Of a stretch of DNA of 64,000 bases, positions 53,351 to 63,090 are shown piece after piece; position 1 is the first letter of the stretch; every line of letters begins with the position of its first letter. A program made the position numbers and the translations under genes. The stretch spans positions 16,411 through 80,410 of the forward strand of contig CALUUI010000009.1 in NCBI GenBank assembly GCA_944323925.1. The letters run 5' to 3'. The DNA is from Candidatus Gastranaerophilales bacterium. GTDB taxonomy: Bacteria > Cyanobacteriota > Vampirovibrionia > Gastranaerophilales > Gastranaerophilaceae. The notes under the pieces are model-generated. The model was not told the DNA's origin and ran no database searches. It saw only the letters and a program-made list of their open reading frames with translations.

Positions 53351-54631
53351 ATGAAAAAAGTTAAATTAACAACGCTGATATTTATATCATTAATGCTCGG
53401 ATTGTTAGTTGGCTGGCAGTTCCCTGATATAGCAAGAAAGATGCACGTTCTTGCTGAAGTGTTTTTAAGAATGGTAAAGATGATTATTGCACCGCTCTTA
53501 TTTTCAACACTCATAATAGGTATAGCCGGTCACGATGATGCAAAGGGTATAGGTAGATTAGGACTAAAAACTATTGTTTATTTTGAGGTCGTAACTACTT
53601 TTGCTTTGATTATAGGTTTGATAGTTGCAAACTTGTTTAAGCCCGGAGTTGCAATGGACAATATCGGAGCCCAAACAACGGGGCTTACTCAGATTACTCA
53701 AATGGTTTCATTTACCCAACATAGTTCTTTTGGGCAAATGCTTTTGAGTATATTCCCGACAAGTATTGTTCAATCAATGGCTGAGGGTAATTTATTACAA
53801 ATCGTAGTATTTTCAATATTCTTTGCACTTGCTGTTCGTGCAGTGGGAGATAAAGCAAGACCTGTTGTTGATATTTTAAATAGTGTTGCATCAATAATGT
53901 TTAAATTTACCGAGTTTGTAATGTGGTTTGCACCGATTGGTATATTTGGGGCAATTGCTTACACTATTGGCTGTAACGGGATTGAAATTCTTAAGAATTA
54001 TGCAAAAATTATTGGTTCTTTATATTTAGCATTGTTAATATTTGTTATATTTGTTTTATCAATAGCTTGTTTCATAGTAAAAATTTCATTTAAAGATTTG
54101 ATAAAGGCACTTCAAGGTCCTGCATTGTTGGCGTTTACTACTGCAAGTTCAGAGGCGGCATTACCTAAAGCAATGGATATAATGGAAAGATTTGGAGTTC
54201 CAAGAACTATAGTTGGCTTTGTAATGCCTACGGGTTATACGTTTAACCTTGACGGCTCAACTCTATATCTTGCAATGGCAGTTATATTCTCAACTCAAAT
54301 TGCAGGTATTCATTTGAGTATTGAGCAGCAATTAGTTATTATGTTTGCATTAATGTTTACAAGTAAGGGTATAGCAGGAGTCCCGAGAGTTTCACTTATC
54401 GTTCTTGCAGGAACTCTGACCAGCTTTAATATCCCTATCCTTGGTGTCGCAATACTTCTTGGTATAGACCAAATCCTTGATATGGGAAGAACAACTGTTA
54501 ACTTAATCGGGAATTGTGTTGCAACTGTTGTTATTGCAAGATGGGAAAGACAGTTTAATTATAGAAAAATGAAAAGATTCGTAAGAAGTTTAGATAATGA
54601 TGAAGAAGTAGAAATGGTTGAGGCAAGATAA
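53351..54631 (+). CDS. Dicarboxylate/amino acid:cation symporter (DAACS family)
   Basis: 426 aa polytopic inner-membrane protein of the GltP/DctA family. The re-entrant loop 'FTTASSEAALPKAMD' near 260 and the 'PTGYTFNLDGSTLYL' motif near 295 are hallmarks; both bind substrate and cation. Substrate is probably glutamate, aspartate or C4-dicarboxylate. The stop shares one base with the ileS start (TAATG). Confidence 0.93.
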   Translation: MKKVKLTTLIFISLMLGLLVGWQFPDIARKMHVLAEVFLRMVKMIIAPLLFSTLIIGIAGHDDAKGIGRLGLKTIVYFEVVTTFALIIGLIVANLFKPGVAMDNIGAQTTGLTQITQMVSFTQHSSFGQMLLSIFPTSIVQSMAEGNLLQIVVFSIFFALAVRAVGDKARPVVDILNSVASIMFKFTEFVMWFAPIGIFGAIAYTIGCNGIEILKNYAKIIGSLYLALLIFVIFVLSIACFIVKISFKDLIKALQGPALLAFTTASSEAALPKAMDIMERFGVPRTIVGFVMPTGYTFNLDGSTLYLAMAVIFSTQIAGIHLSIEQQLVIMFALMFTSKGIAGVPRVSLIVLAGTLTSFNIPILGVAILLGIDQILDMGRTTVNLIGNCVATVVIARWERQFNYRKMKRFVRSLDNDEEVEMVEAR

Positions 54632-57453
54632 TGAACGAAGTAAAAGAAAAAAAAGATTTCAAAAATACTTTAAATTTACCGCAAACAACTCTTGAAATGA
54701 GAGCAAATGCCGTAGTCAAAGAAGTTAATACACAAAAATTTTGGGATGATAACAAAATTTATGAAAAGAATTTGGCTCAAAGAGATAAGACCAAATCATT
54801 TGTATTACATGACGGGCCGCCATATTTAAGTTCTGATAAAATACACGTTGGCACGGCTCTTAATAAGATATTAAAAGATATTTTAATAAAATATAAATCT
54901 ATGTCAGGTTTTTATGCCCCTTATGTACCTGGTTATGATGCTCACGGGTTACCGATTGAGAATGCTGTAGTAAAGAAATTAAAAGGCGGCAGACACTCGG
55001 TTAGTGAAGCTGAATTAAGAAAATTATGCAGAGAATTTGCAGCGGTTAATCTCAAGGGGCAAGAATCAGAGTTCAGAAGACTTGGAGTTTGGGGTAACTG
55101 GGAGAATCCTTATTTAACAATTGCACCTGATTTTGAAGCGGAACAAATCAGAATATTTGGTCAAATGTATAAAAACGGTTATATAGAAAAAGGTATGAAG
55201 CCTGTATATTGGTGTGCAGCTTGTGAAACAGCTCTTGCAGAAGCAGAAGTTGAATATGCAGATCATACCTCTACTTCAATTTTTGTAAGATTTAAATTTG
55301 ACCAAGAGTCTACAAATAAGATTAATGACTTAATCGGAATAAGCGGAAAAGATATATACGCTGTAATCTGGACAACCACCCCTTGGACCATCCCTTCTAA
55401 TATGGCAATATGTTTACATCCTGATTTTGATTATACATTCTTTGAAAAAGACGGTGATGTTTATGTTATAGCGCAAGGCTTATTAGAAAACTTCTTAAAT
55501 GGAGTAGGCTTTGAAGAAAAAGACATAAGGGTTATAGGTGATACAGTAAAGGGAAAAGAGCTTGAACTATTGAATACAAAGCATCCTCTTTATGATAGAA
55601 AATCACCGATAATTTTAGGAAACCACGTTACTCTTGATGCCGGTACAGGTGCGGTTCATACAGCTCCAGGACATGGTTTAGAGGACTATGAAGTTGGTGT
55701 AAAATATGGAATAGAAGTTTATTCGCCTTTAGATGAAAGAGGTTGTTGGACAAATTTAGTTCCTGATTTAGAAGGTGTACCATATTACAAAGGTAATAAC
55801 ATTGTTATCGAACGATTAGAAGAGTGTGGTGCGTTACTTTCTAAAGCGGACATTAACCATAGTTATCCTCACTGCTGGCGTTGTAAACATCCTGTAATTT
55901 ATAGAGCAACGCCTCAATGGTTTGTTAAAGTAGATAAGTTTAGAAAAGAAACCTTAGAAGCAATAAAAAATGTTAAATGGATACCATCTAGCGGAGAGAG
56001 CAGAATTTCTAACATGGTAGAAGGTCGTTCTGATTGGTGTATTTCACGTCAAAGAGCTTGGGGGGTTCCAATTCCTGTTTTCTACTGCGAAGATTGCAAA
56101 GAAGTTATTGTAACAGATGAAACAATTGAAAATGTTGCGAAAATCTTTGAAAAAGAAAGCTCAGATGCTTGGGTAAAATACAGTGCTGAAGAACTTTTAC
56201 CTGAAGGTTTTGTTTGCCCTAAATGCGGTAAAAGACATTTCCGCAAAGAAAAAGATATTATGGATGTATGGTTTGACTCAGGTTCAACATGGAAAGCTGT
56301 TGTTGAAAAACGTTCCGATGAATTAGGTCATACTCCTGTAGATATGTATTTAGAAGGCTCAGACCAACATAGAGGCTGGTTCCAATCTTCACTTTTAACA
56401 TCAATTGCCGTTCAGGGTAAAGCTCCTTATAAGACCGTTTTGACTCACGGTTTTGTATTCGGAGAAGATGGCAGAAAGATGTCTAAATCTCTTGGTAACT
56501 ATATCAGACCTGATGATATTATTAAAAATTACGGGGCTGATATCTTGAGGTTATGGGCAGCATCTGTTGATTACAGAAACGATACCAAAATTGGCGACAA
56601 TATTATCAAGCAGCTTACTGAAATATTTAAAAAGACAAGAAATACAGCAAGATTTTTGCTTGGTAATATATTTGATTTTGATTGTGAAAAAGATTATGTA
56701 CAATACGATGACTTGTTTATGATTGATAAATTTGCGTTGAGCAAATTGAACAAACTTGTTGCTGATGTTACAGAATCATTTGAAAATTACGAATTTTACA
56801 AGTATTTTCAATCGCTGCAAAATTTTGCAAGTGTAGATTTAAGTTCTTTCTACTTGGATATTGTAAAAGACAGATTATATACATCAGGTAAAAAGTCATT
56901 ATCAAGACGTGCTTGCCAAACAGTTCTTTATGAAACATTACAAGCATTAGTTAGAATATTAGTGCCAGTAATGCCTCACCAAGCAGAAGATATTTGGCAA
57001 AATACTCCTGAAAATCAACGCGGCGGCTTAGAAAGTATTCTTCTTGCTAACTGGCCAACGGTTAATCCGAAATGGACTAATGAAGAGCTTGAAGCTGAAT
57101 TTGCGGAAATTTTGAAGGCTCGTGAAGTTGTTACAAGAGCAATAGAACCTTTAAGAGCAGAAAAGAAGGTTGGAAGCTCGTTAGAAGTTGCTGTTCACAT
57201 CAAAACAGTAAATGATAAGGTTCTAAAGGCAAATGAAGATGAACTGTGTAATATCTTTATTGTTTCACAGGCTTATGTCACAGATTCTGCCCCAAAAGAT
57301 GTTCTAAACGAACATACGGAAGGTGATATGACAGTTTGGGTAACTAAGGCAGAAGGCGAAAAATGCGAAAGATGTTGGAAGTACAGAAAACTAGGTTCGC
57401 ATGCCGGATATGAAACAATTTGTGATGATTGCTATGAAGCAATAAATGAATAA
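54631..57453 (+). CDS. ileS: Isoleucyl-tRNA synthetase
   Basis: 940 aa class I synthetase. A HIGH-like HVGT motif (HDGPPYLSSDKIHVGTALNK near 57-76), the editing domain with 'WTTTPWTIPSN' near 250, KMSKS near 618 and C-terminal zinc cysteines 'CERCWKY ... CDDC' near 910-935 are all present. It charges tRNA-Ile and clears Val. Overlap with the symporter start-stop (TAATG) is unusual for ileS and implies coupled translation. A perfect terminator follows. Confidence 0.97.
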   Translation: MNEVKEKKDFKNTLNLPQTTLEMRANAVVKEVNTQKFWDDNKIYEKNLAQRDKTKSFVLHDGPPYLSSDKIHVGTALNKILKDILIKYKSMSGFYAPYVPGYDAHGLPIENAVVKKLKGGRHSVSEAELRKLCREFAAVNLKGQESEFRRLGVWGNWENPYLTIAPDFEAEQIRIFGQMYKNGYIEKGMKPVYWCAACETALAEAEVEYADHTSTSIFVRFKFDQESTNKINDLIGISGKDIYAVIWTTTPWTIPSNMAICLHPDFDYTFFEKDGDVYVIAQGLLENFLNGVGFEEKDIRVIGDTVKGKELELLNTKHPLYDRKSPIILGNHVTLDAGTGAVHTAPGHGLEDYEVGVKYGIEVYSPLDERGCWTNLVPDLEGVPYYKGNNIVIERLEECGALLSKADINHSYPHCWRCKHPVIYRATPQWFVKVDKFRKETLEAIKNVKWIPSSGESRISNMVEGRSDWCISRQRAWGVPIPVFYCEDCKEVIVTDETIENVAKIFEKESSDAWVKYSAEELLPEGFVCPKCGKRHFRKEKDIMDVWFDSGSTWKAVVEKRSDELGHTPVDMYLEGSDQHRGWFQSSLLTSIAVQGKAPYKTVLTHGFVFGEDGRKMSKSLGNYIRPDDIIKNYGADILRLWAASVDYRNDTKIGDNIIKQLTEIFKKTRNTARFLLGNIFDFDCEKDYVQYDDLFMIDKFALSKLNKLVADVTESFENYEFYKYFQSLQNFASVDLSSFYLDIVKDRLYTSGKKSLSRRACQTVLYETLQALVRILVPVMPHQAEDIWQNTPENQRGGLESILLANWPTVNPKWTNEELEAEFAEILKAREVVTRAIEPLRAEKKVGSSLEVAVHIKTVNDKVLKANEDELCNIFIVSQAYVTDSAPKDVLNEHTEGDMTVWVTKAEGEKCERCWKYRKLGSHAGYETICDDCYEAINE

Positions 57454-57456
57454 TAG

Positions 57457-57496
57457 TTGAAACGCCCCATTTCTATTCGAAATGGGGCGTTTCTTA
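57457..57496. terminator. Strong terminator after ileS
   Basis: GAAACGCCCCATTTC and GAAATGGGGCGTTTC form a perfect 15-bp stem with a 5-base loop. Confidence 0.93.
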
Positions 57497-57531
57497 TATA
57501 ATTGTAAATAAATTGCTAATTAATAAAATTT

Positions 57532-57540
57532 TGATATCAT
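57532..57540 (+). promoter_or_regulatory. Extended -10 box before 142-aa gene
   Basis: TG-A-TATCAT ends 9 bases before the ATG; no ribosome site, so a leader of at most 3 bases. Confidence 0.45.
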
Positions 57541-57549
57541 AGTAAAAGT

Positions 57550-57978
57550 ATGAGAAGAAAGGATTTAAAGCAAATAATAAATATTATCGGCATAATAGTA
57601 GTATGCGGATTTGGATATTTTTATTGGGGAATGGATTATGTTTCACAGGAAAAATATTCCCCAATGAAAATGATTCCTAATCAAAAAGAAGCCTATTATG
57701 CAGAGAATTGGTGTAAAGATGGTGAAGGTCGGCTGGAATTTCGTTTGTGGGATGGCACAAGAGTGGACTGTCTTACAAAAGATTATGCAATAGAGTTTGA
57801 TTTTGCGCATAAATGGGCTGAAAGTATTGGGCAATCGCTATATTATTCAATACTTACAAAAAGAAAACCTGCTGTTGTTTTAATTTTAAATAAGCGAACA
57901 GATTACATCTATCTTAAAAGACTTGAAGCTGTAGCAAAGCAGGTTGGGATTACTGTGTTTGTTATAAATGCTTATTAG
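57550..57978 (+). CDS. Membrane-anchored PD-(D/E)XK-like protein, putative
   Basis: 142 aa. One N-terminal hydrophobic segment (about 8-26) anchors or exports it. The rest contains 'RVDCLTKDYAIEFDFAHKWAES' with Asp 73, Glu 82, Asp 84, Lys 88 and Gln 95 (IGQSLYY). This spacing resembles restriction-endonuclease-fold (PD-(D/E)XK) proteins, where D...E-x-D/K binds metal; here the Lys is shifted. Whether it cuts DNA is unknown. It stands alone between terminator and thyX. Confidence 0.55.
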   Translation: MRRKDLKQIINIIGIIVVCGFGYFYWGMDYVSQEKYSPMKMIPNQKEAYYAENWCKDGEGRLEFRLWDGTRVDCLTKDYAIEFDFAHKWAESIGQSLYYSILTKRKPAVVLILNKRTDYIYLKRLEAVAKQVGITVFVINAY

Positions 57979-57998
57979 AGTATTTTTTCTTATCGTTA

Positions 57999-58007
57999 TG
58001 TTATAAT
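57999..58007 (+). promoter_or_regulatory. Extended -10 promoter of thyX
   Basis: TG-T-TATAAT, then a short leader with AGAGGGGAG about 8 bases before ATG, an ordinary leadered start. Confidence 0.55.
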
Positions 58008-58027
58008 TATTAAGAGGGGAGTTTCGT

Positions 58028-58723
58028 ATGACAGAAAATAATAATAAACCTGTGGTAAATTTGATTTCAAAGCCTGAGAATATGCTAAAAACAGTTTATA
58101 CGGCGTGTCGAACCTGTTATAGCGCAGACTATCCGATAAATATTTATAATTCAACAGACGATGAAGAAAAAATGCTAAAATTGATAGAAAGAGTAATTTC
58201 CTCAGGTCATTATTCAACTATTGAACATATCCAAGTGAGCTTTGCAATTTCAAATGTATCACGGGCATGTACTCACCAACTTGTAAGACATCGTCACATG
58301 TCTTTTTCTCAAAAATCGCAACGATATGTAAAAGAAAAAGGTCAGTTTGATTATATTATTCCGCCAACGATTGAAAGAAATCCTGAACTAAAATCAAAAT
58401 ACGAAGATTTTATGAAAGAAATTTCAAAAATGTATTGTGAGTTCACAGACGCAGGAATTCCGGCAGAAGATGCAAGATTTGTGCTTCCAAACGCTGCTGC
58501 AAGCTCAATGGTTGCAAGTTTGAATTTAAGAGAACTAATCCATTTGGCAAATTTAAGACTATGTACAAGAGCACAATATGAAATAAGAACATTAGTAGGT
58601 ATGATGTGTAAAGAGCTTGTTAAAGAAGAACCTTGGTTAGCAAAATATCTTGTACCAAAATGTGAACGTCTTGGATATTGTGATGAAGATAAATCTTGCG
58701 GTAGAATGCCAGTAAAACAATAA
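58028..58723 (+). CDS. thyX: Flavin-dependent thymidylate synthase
   Basis: 231 aa. The ThyX motif RHRxxxxxxxS is met in 'RHRHMSFSQKSQRY' near residues 89-102 (Ser where Asn often stands). FAD-binding Arg/His residues follow. It makes dTMP from dUMP with methylene-THF and NADPH. ThyA is not seen. It is followed by nadE after 5 bases. Confidence 0.95.
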   Translation: MTENNNKPVVNLISKPENMLKTVYTACRTCYSADYPINIYNSTDDEEKMLKLIERVISSGHYSTIEHIQVSFAISNVSRACTHQLVRHRHMSFSQKSQRYVKEKGQFDYIIPPTIERNPELKSKYEDFMKEISKMYCEFTDAGIPAEDARFVLPNAAASSMVASLNLRELIHLANLRLCTRAQYEIRTLVGMMCKELVKEEPWLAKYLVPKCERLGYCDEDKSCGRMPVKQ

Positions 58724-58728
58724 TTATT

Positions 58729-60768
58729 ATGAGTGATTTAAGCCGAAAAATTGATGAAATAAAAAAACTACCTGAAAAGGAACAGATATACTCTTTAAAT
58801 GAATTGATTGCACAAGAGGGGGTTGATGCACCAGAAGCAATTAAAGAATTAAAGCAGCTTCTGGCACCTTATGGATACGGAAATATCGGGTTAGCCCAAA
58901 TAAACCCGATACTTGGTGATATTAAATATAATGCCCAAAAAGTAGTTAAATATATCAGCTATGCTGAAAAAATCGGTCTGGATGTAATAATATTTCCGGA
59001 ATTAACTCTTGTTGGATATCCAATAGAGGATATAATTGATAGACATCCAATAATTGTAGAAGAAAATATCAAATGGCTTAATGAGATTGCCAAAATAACA
59101 AAGCAAACAAGAGCAATAGTTGGTTTTATCGAAAAGGTTAAGAGCCAAACAGGTAGAAGGTATTATAATTCTGTTGCGATACTTGCAGAAGGAAAAATCG
59201 AAAGTATAGTTAGAAAAACGCTATTACCGACATATTCTGAGTTCTATGATTCAAGATACTTTGAACCATCACCTGTAATAGGTAATCAGCCGCCTGAGAC
59301 GCTTTGTAACCTTGACAAAGTTTATGATTCTCCAAAACTGAGTACAATTAACAAGCTAAAATATGGAATAACAATTTGCGAGGATTGTTGGAATAATAGT
59401 GATTTCTTTGTTCCAAATTTGTATAAAGTAGATCCTGTAAAAGAACTGGCAAAGGAGTTTCCTGATATATTGGTAAACTGTTCAGCTTCTCCGACAAGGA
59501 CAAAAAAAGAACAGTTAAAGCATAATATGCTATCTTATATTTCCCGCCAGCATAAAACAATTTTTATATATGTAAATCAGGTAGGTGCAATAGATAATAT
59601 ATCTTTTGACGGTTCAAGCAGAGTGTATAACCCAAGAGGTGAATTAATTGCAAGGGCAAAGTCGTTTGAGGAGCAGTTATTGATTGTAAATCCGATAAAA
59701 GGGCTTGGGAAAATTTATCCGCTTGCTAGTGGTTTAGAAAAAACTCTAAGAGAGCCTAAAATTTTTACTCTTGATTATGAGCCGGATTTAGAGAGAACAT
59801 ATAAAACAATTATCCAAGGAATACGTGATTATTTTAAAAAGACAGGCTTTAGGCGAGCAGTGCTTGGTTTATCAGGTGGATTGGATTCCTCTGTTTGTGC
59901 GGTACTTCTTGCTGATGCACTTTTACCCCAAAATGTTTTTGGGGTTTCGATGCCGTCTAAATTAACCAGTGATGAAAGTAAAAACGATGCAAAAGAGCTT
60001 GCTAATAATCTAGGTATAAATTTTACTCAAGCGCCAATAAAAAATATGTATGATGTTATTAATACGTCATTACAGGAATTGTTTGACCAAGTGGAACAAA
60101 AATGGGATAACAGATATAAAAAATCCTTCACCCCTGATAATATTCAAGCCCGTTCAAGAGCAATGTTGTTATGGGGGATAAGCAATGAGTTTGGAAGCTG
60201 CTTACCGATTGCAACTTCTGATAAGTCAGAGCTTTATATGGGGTATGCAACAATAAATGGTGATATGTCAGGAGGTTTTGCACCAATAGCAGATGTTACA
60301 AAAACAAAACTCTTTGCTCTTGCAAGATGGATGAATAAGAATAGGGATATTAAAAATGCTATACCTGAAAGTGTAATAGCAAAACGCCCTGGAGCAGAGC
60401 TTGCAATAAATCCTAAAACAGGTAAACCGTTGCTTGCAGAAGAAGCCCTAATGCCGTATGAGTTTCTTGATGAAGTAATTTGGAGAATAGAAAACAAGCA
60501 TGAAAGCTATAATGAAATGCTTAATTCTCAATTCCTTTATGAAAAAGAAAAGAGCATAGATTTAACTCAAAAAATTGAATGGCTGGATAAATTCTATAGA
60601 AGAATGTCAACATCTCTTTATAAATGGTCAATTCTTCCACCTTCTGTATTGGTAGATGCTCGTTCAATCAATAAAAATGACTACCGTCAACCGATTACAT
60701 CTTCTCATATAGATTATAAAGGATTGGTCGAAGAAGAAATTAAAAATATAATCGCAGATTGGCTCTAA
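58729..60768 (+). CDS. nadE: Glutamine-dependent NAD+ synthetase
   Basis: 679 aa with two parts. A nitrilase-type glutaminase (about 45-320) has Glu in 'FPELTLVGYP', Lys in 'VRKTLLPTYSEF' and Cys in 'ITICEDCW'. The synthetase part (about 350-679) has the P-loop-like 'LGLSGGLDSSV'. It converts deamido-NAD to NAD with glutamine and ATP. The start ATG is 5 bases after the thyX stop with no clear ribosome site. About 40 N-terminal residues precede the nitrilase domain and are unusual. Confidence 0.95.
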   Translation: MSDLSRKIDEIKKLPEKEQIYSLNELIAQEGVDAPEAIKELKQLLAPYGYGNIGLAQINPILGDIKYNAQKVVKYISYAEKIGLDVIIFPELTLVGYPIEDIIDRHPIIVEENIKWLNEIAKITKQTRAIVGFIEKVKSQTGRRYYNSVAILAEGKIESIVRKTLLPTYSEFYDSRYFEPSPVIGNQPPETLCNLDKVYDSPKLSTINKLKYGITICEDCWNNSDFFVPNLYKVDPVKELAKEFPDILVNCSASPTRTKKEQLKHNMLSYISRQHKTIFIYVNQVGAIDNISFDGSSRVYNPRGELIARAKSFEEQLLIVNPIKGLGKIYPLASGLEKTLREPKIFTLDYEPDLERTYKTIIQGIRDYFKKTGFRRAVLGLSGGLDSSVCAVLLADALLPQNVFGVSMPSKLTSDESKNDAKELANNLGINFTQAPIKNMYDVINTSLQELFDQVEQKWDNRYKKSFTPDNIQARSRAMLLWGISNEFGSCLPIATSDKSELYMGYATINGDMSGGFAPIADVTKTKLFALARWMNKNRDIKNAIPESVIAKRPGAELAINPKTGKPLLAEEALMPYEFLDEVIWRIENKHESYNEMLNSQFLYEKEKSIDLTQKIEWLDKFYRRMSTSLYKWSILPPSVLVDARSINKNDYRQPITSSHIDYKGLVEEEIKNIIADWL

Positions 60769-60771
60769 CAG

Positions 60772-60800
60772 TTGCGCAAGACTCTGGCATGTTGTATCAT
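60772..60800 (+). promoter_or_regulatory. Promoter of tadZ-like gene, probably leaderless
   Basis: TTGCGC, a 17-base spacer and TATCAT, ending 6 bases before ATG 60807. It begins just after the nadE stop. No ribosome site. Confidence 0.55.
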
Positions 60801-60806
60801 ATATAT

Positions 60807-61982
60807 ATGTCAAGAGAGCTTTTTATAATAATATTCGACAAGAATAATTTGTCGTCAGAGTTGACCGAAATCTACCTTAAAGAGTTAGGATATGTGAAAG
60901 AAATAAAAACATTCTCTAACTATATAGAAGGTTATGAAGTTGTTAACCGTTCGAAGCCTGATATTGTTATTGTAGATATAACCGAGAACAAAGAATTTGG
61001 ACTTGAGGTCTGTTCAAAACTTTCAAAGCAAAAAATTCCTGTAATAGTAACCTCAATGGATACAAGTACAACAATTATAATAAAAACCCTACGAGCAGGC
61101 GCTTCAGAATTTTTGGCAAAACCAGTGTTGAAAAATGAGTTGTTTGCAGCGATAGAAAAGTTTTTGCAAAGTCCAAAAGATGAACAAAATGAGGATAGTA
61201 AAATAATTTCAGTATTTTCAGGTAAGGGCGGAAGTGGAAAAACAACAATAGCTGTCAACCTTGCATTGGAACTAGCAAAACAAACAGACAAAAAAGTGGC
61301 ACTAGTAGATATGAATTTTTGTATGGGAGAAGCAGCAACTTTTTTAAATTCTAATATTCCGTTTAACTTTAGTAATATTTTGGAAAATATTGATAATATT
61401 GATAAAGATACAATGCCCAAAATGTTTGAAAAATATCGCGATAATGAATTATATTTAATATCAGAATCTTTTCAAGGTGAAAGTTTATCATCAATAACTT
61501 TTAATAGAATATCAAGATTTTTTAAATATATAAAAGAAATTTTCTCATATATTATAGTTGATTTACCAACAGCAGCAGATGAGAAGGTATTTAAGACACT
61601 TCAACAATCAGATTATATTTTGTATGTTTCAGCAGTAAACTATAATGCTTTAAAAAATACAAAAAATTGTATAGACTTACTTTTGAATAAAGGAATTACA
61701 AAGGATAAAATAAAAATATTGTTAAATAGATATATAGAAAATGATGAATTATCTTGTGAAGAATTAGAACGAGAATTAGGGTTAGAAATTTATAAAAAGA
61801 TTCCGAATAATTATTTTACGGTAATGAGTGCAATTAATAAAGGAATATCTATTCCCGAAGAAAATATAAATTCAAACGTAGCAGAAAGTTTTAGAGAGCT
61901 AGCCATAATGCTATCAGATAGTATAATGGAAATAAATATAAAAGATATGAGAGGCATATATGAATATCAGAGCGCGGATTAA
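60807..61982 (+). CDS. TadZ/CpaE-like receiver-ATPase
   Basis: 391 aa from ATG 60807; an earlier codon at 60759 would overlap nadE and lacks support. A response-regulator-like receiver (about 5-120; IVIVD near 55) precedes a MinD/ParA-type ATPase with deviant Walker A KGGSGKTT near 138. It is the pole-localising organiser of Tad pili in other bacteria. It overlaps the next gene by 23 bases. Other tad genes are not in the window. Confidence 0.85.
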   Translation: MSRELFIIIFDKNNLSSELTEIYLKELGYVKEIKTFSNYIEGYEVVNRSKPDIVIVDITENKEFGLEVCSKLSKQKIPVIVTSMDTSTTIIIKTLRAGASEFLAKPVLKNELFAAIEKFLQSPKDEQNEDSKIISVFSGKGGSGKTTIAVNLALELAKQTDKKVALVDMNFCMGEAATFLNSNIPFNFSNILENIDNIDKDTMPKMFEKYRDNELYLISESFQGESLSSITFNRISRFFKYIKEIFSYIIVDLPTAADEKVFKTLQQSDYILYVSAVNYNALKNTKNCIDLLLNKGITKDKIKILLNRYIENDELSCEELERELGLEIYKKIPNNYFTVMSAINKGISIPEENINSNVAESFRELAIMLSDSIMEINIKDMRGIYEYQSAD

Positions 61983-63090
61983 AAACAGCCAATATGAGAC
62001 AGATTTGGGTGAATTAAAATCAACACTTCTTGAAGGTGTTGCAAGATGTGGATATACTACAAAAGAAGAAATCGGTAAACTTGTAGAATTGGAATTGCGT
62101 AATCATGAGAACGTAAATCTTAGTAGTTATGATTTGCAAAAACTGATAACATTTTTGTATTCGAGTGTAAATTCTTTTGAAATAATAACAGATGTTTTTG
62201 ATAATGAAGATGTTGATACAATTTTTGTAAATTCTCAAAACTCCGTAATAGCAGAAAACAAAGATGGCGTAAGAGATCTTAATATAACAATTGCAGATAC
62301 AGATAAATTTATAGAAGATATTATAAAGCATTGTGTTTATTTTAAAGAAGAAGATGGAAAAATTATTAATGCAATTTCACCAACAGGAGTAAGATTCCAT
62401 ATTGTACAATCCCCTGTAGTAATGTCCTCTCCAGTAATGGTAATAAAGAAATTTAAACCACAGGTTGCAAATTTTCAATCTTTAATAGATACAGGCTTCG
62501 TAAGTGATAAAATGGCGGACTTTTTATCAGCGGCAGTGAGTGCACAGAAAAATATTATAATAAAAGGATTGCCTAACAGTGGTAAAACAACATTATTAAA
62601 TGCTATGGCATCAAAGATAAGAGGCGATCAGCGGGTCGTTTTGATTTCTAATTTTAGTGAGCTTGTAATGGTTCAAAATAATATAGTAAAATGTAAACTC
62701 AACAATATAAATAACTCTGAGTTGCTGAAATTATTACCGCAACGTGTAATAATAGATGGTTGCCAAGATCCGAAATTTATAACAGAGCTAATAGATGCAG
62801 GCATGCTTGGAGTAATAGCAACAATGGATAATATATTATTAGATAAAGAAAATATTAAAGGTTCTGTAGTCGTAGAACTTCGTAAGTTAAAAGATGGAAC
62901 AAGAAAAATAATATCAGTAACAGAGGGCGATGAAGAACTGTTTAGATTTGACTCTGATTATGTAGAAGATGGCAAAGTAATAGGTAGATTTGAGGTACTA
63001 AAAGATATACCTAAATATGAAATATCAAATGATGACTATGAGTTAGAACAGTTGGCAAGTCTCTCTGAGGAATTAGTAAAAAACAATTAA
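61960..63090 (+). CDS. CpaF/TadA-like secretion ATPase, degenerate
   Basis: 376 aa. The N-terminal part (about 1-75) and the middle (about 80-190) match CpaF; P-loop 'IKGLPNSGKTTLLNA' is near 203. The Walker B region, usually 'D-x-I-x-V-G-E-x-R', reads 'LLPQRVIIDGCQDPKFI' near 260, and the usual His-Ala-Asn is replaced by 'ATMDN'. ATPase activity may be weak or absent. AGAGGC lies 6 bases before ATG. It may power or regulate a pilus with TadZ. Confidence 0.8.
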   Translation: MNIRARIKNSQYETDLGELKSTLLEGVARCGYTTKEEIGKLVELELRNHENVNLSSYDLQKLITFLYSSVNSFEIITDVFDNEDVDTIFVNSQNSVIAENKDGVRDLNITIADTDKFIEDIIKHCVYFKEEDGKIINAISPTGVRFHIVQSPVVMSSPVMVIKKFKPQVANFQSLIDTGFVSDKMADFLSAAVSAQKNIIIKGLPNSGKTTLLNAMASKIRGDQRVVLISNFSELVMVQNNIVKCKLNNINNSELLKLLPQRVIIDGCQDPKFITELIDAGMLGVIATMDNILLDKENIKGSVVVELRKLKDGTRKIISVTEGDEELFRFDSDYVEDGKVIGRFEVLKDIPKYEISNDDYELEQLASLSEELVKNN

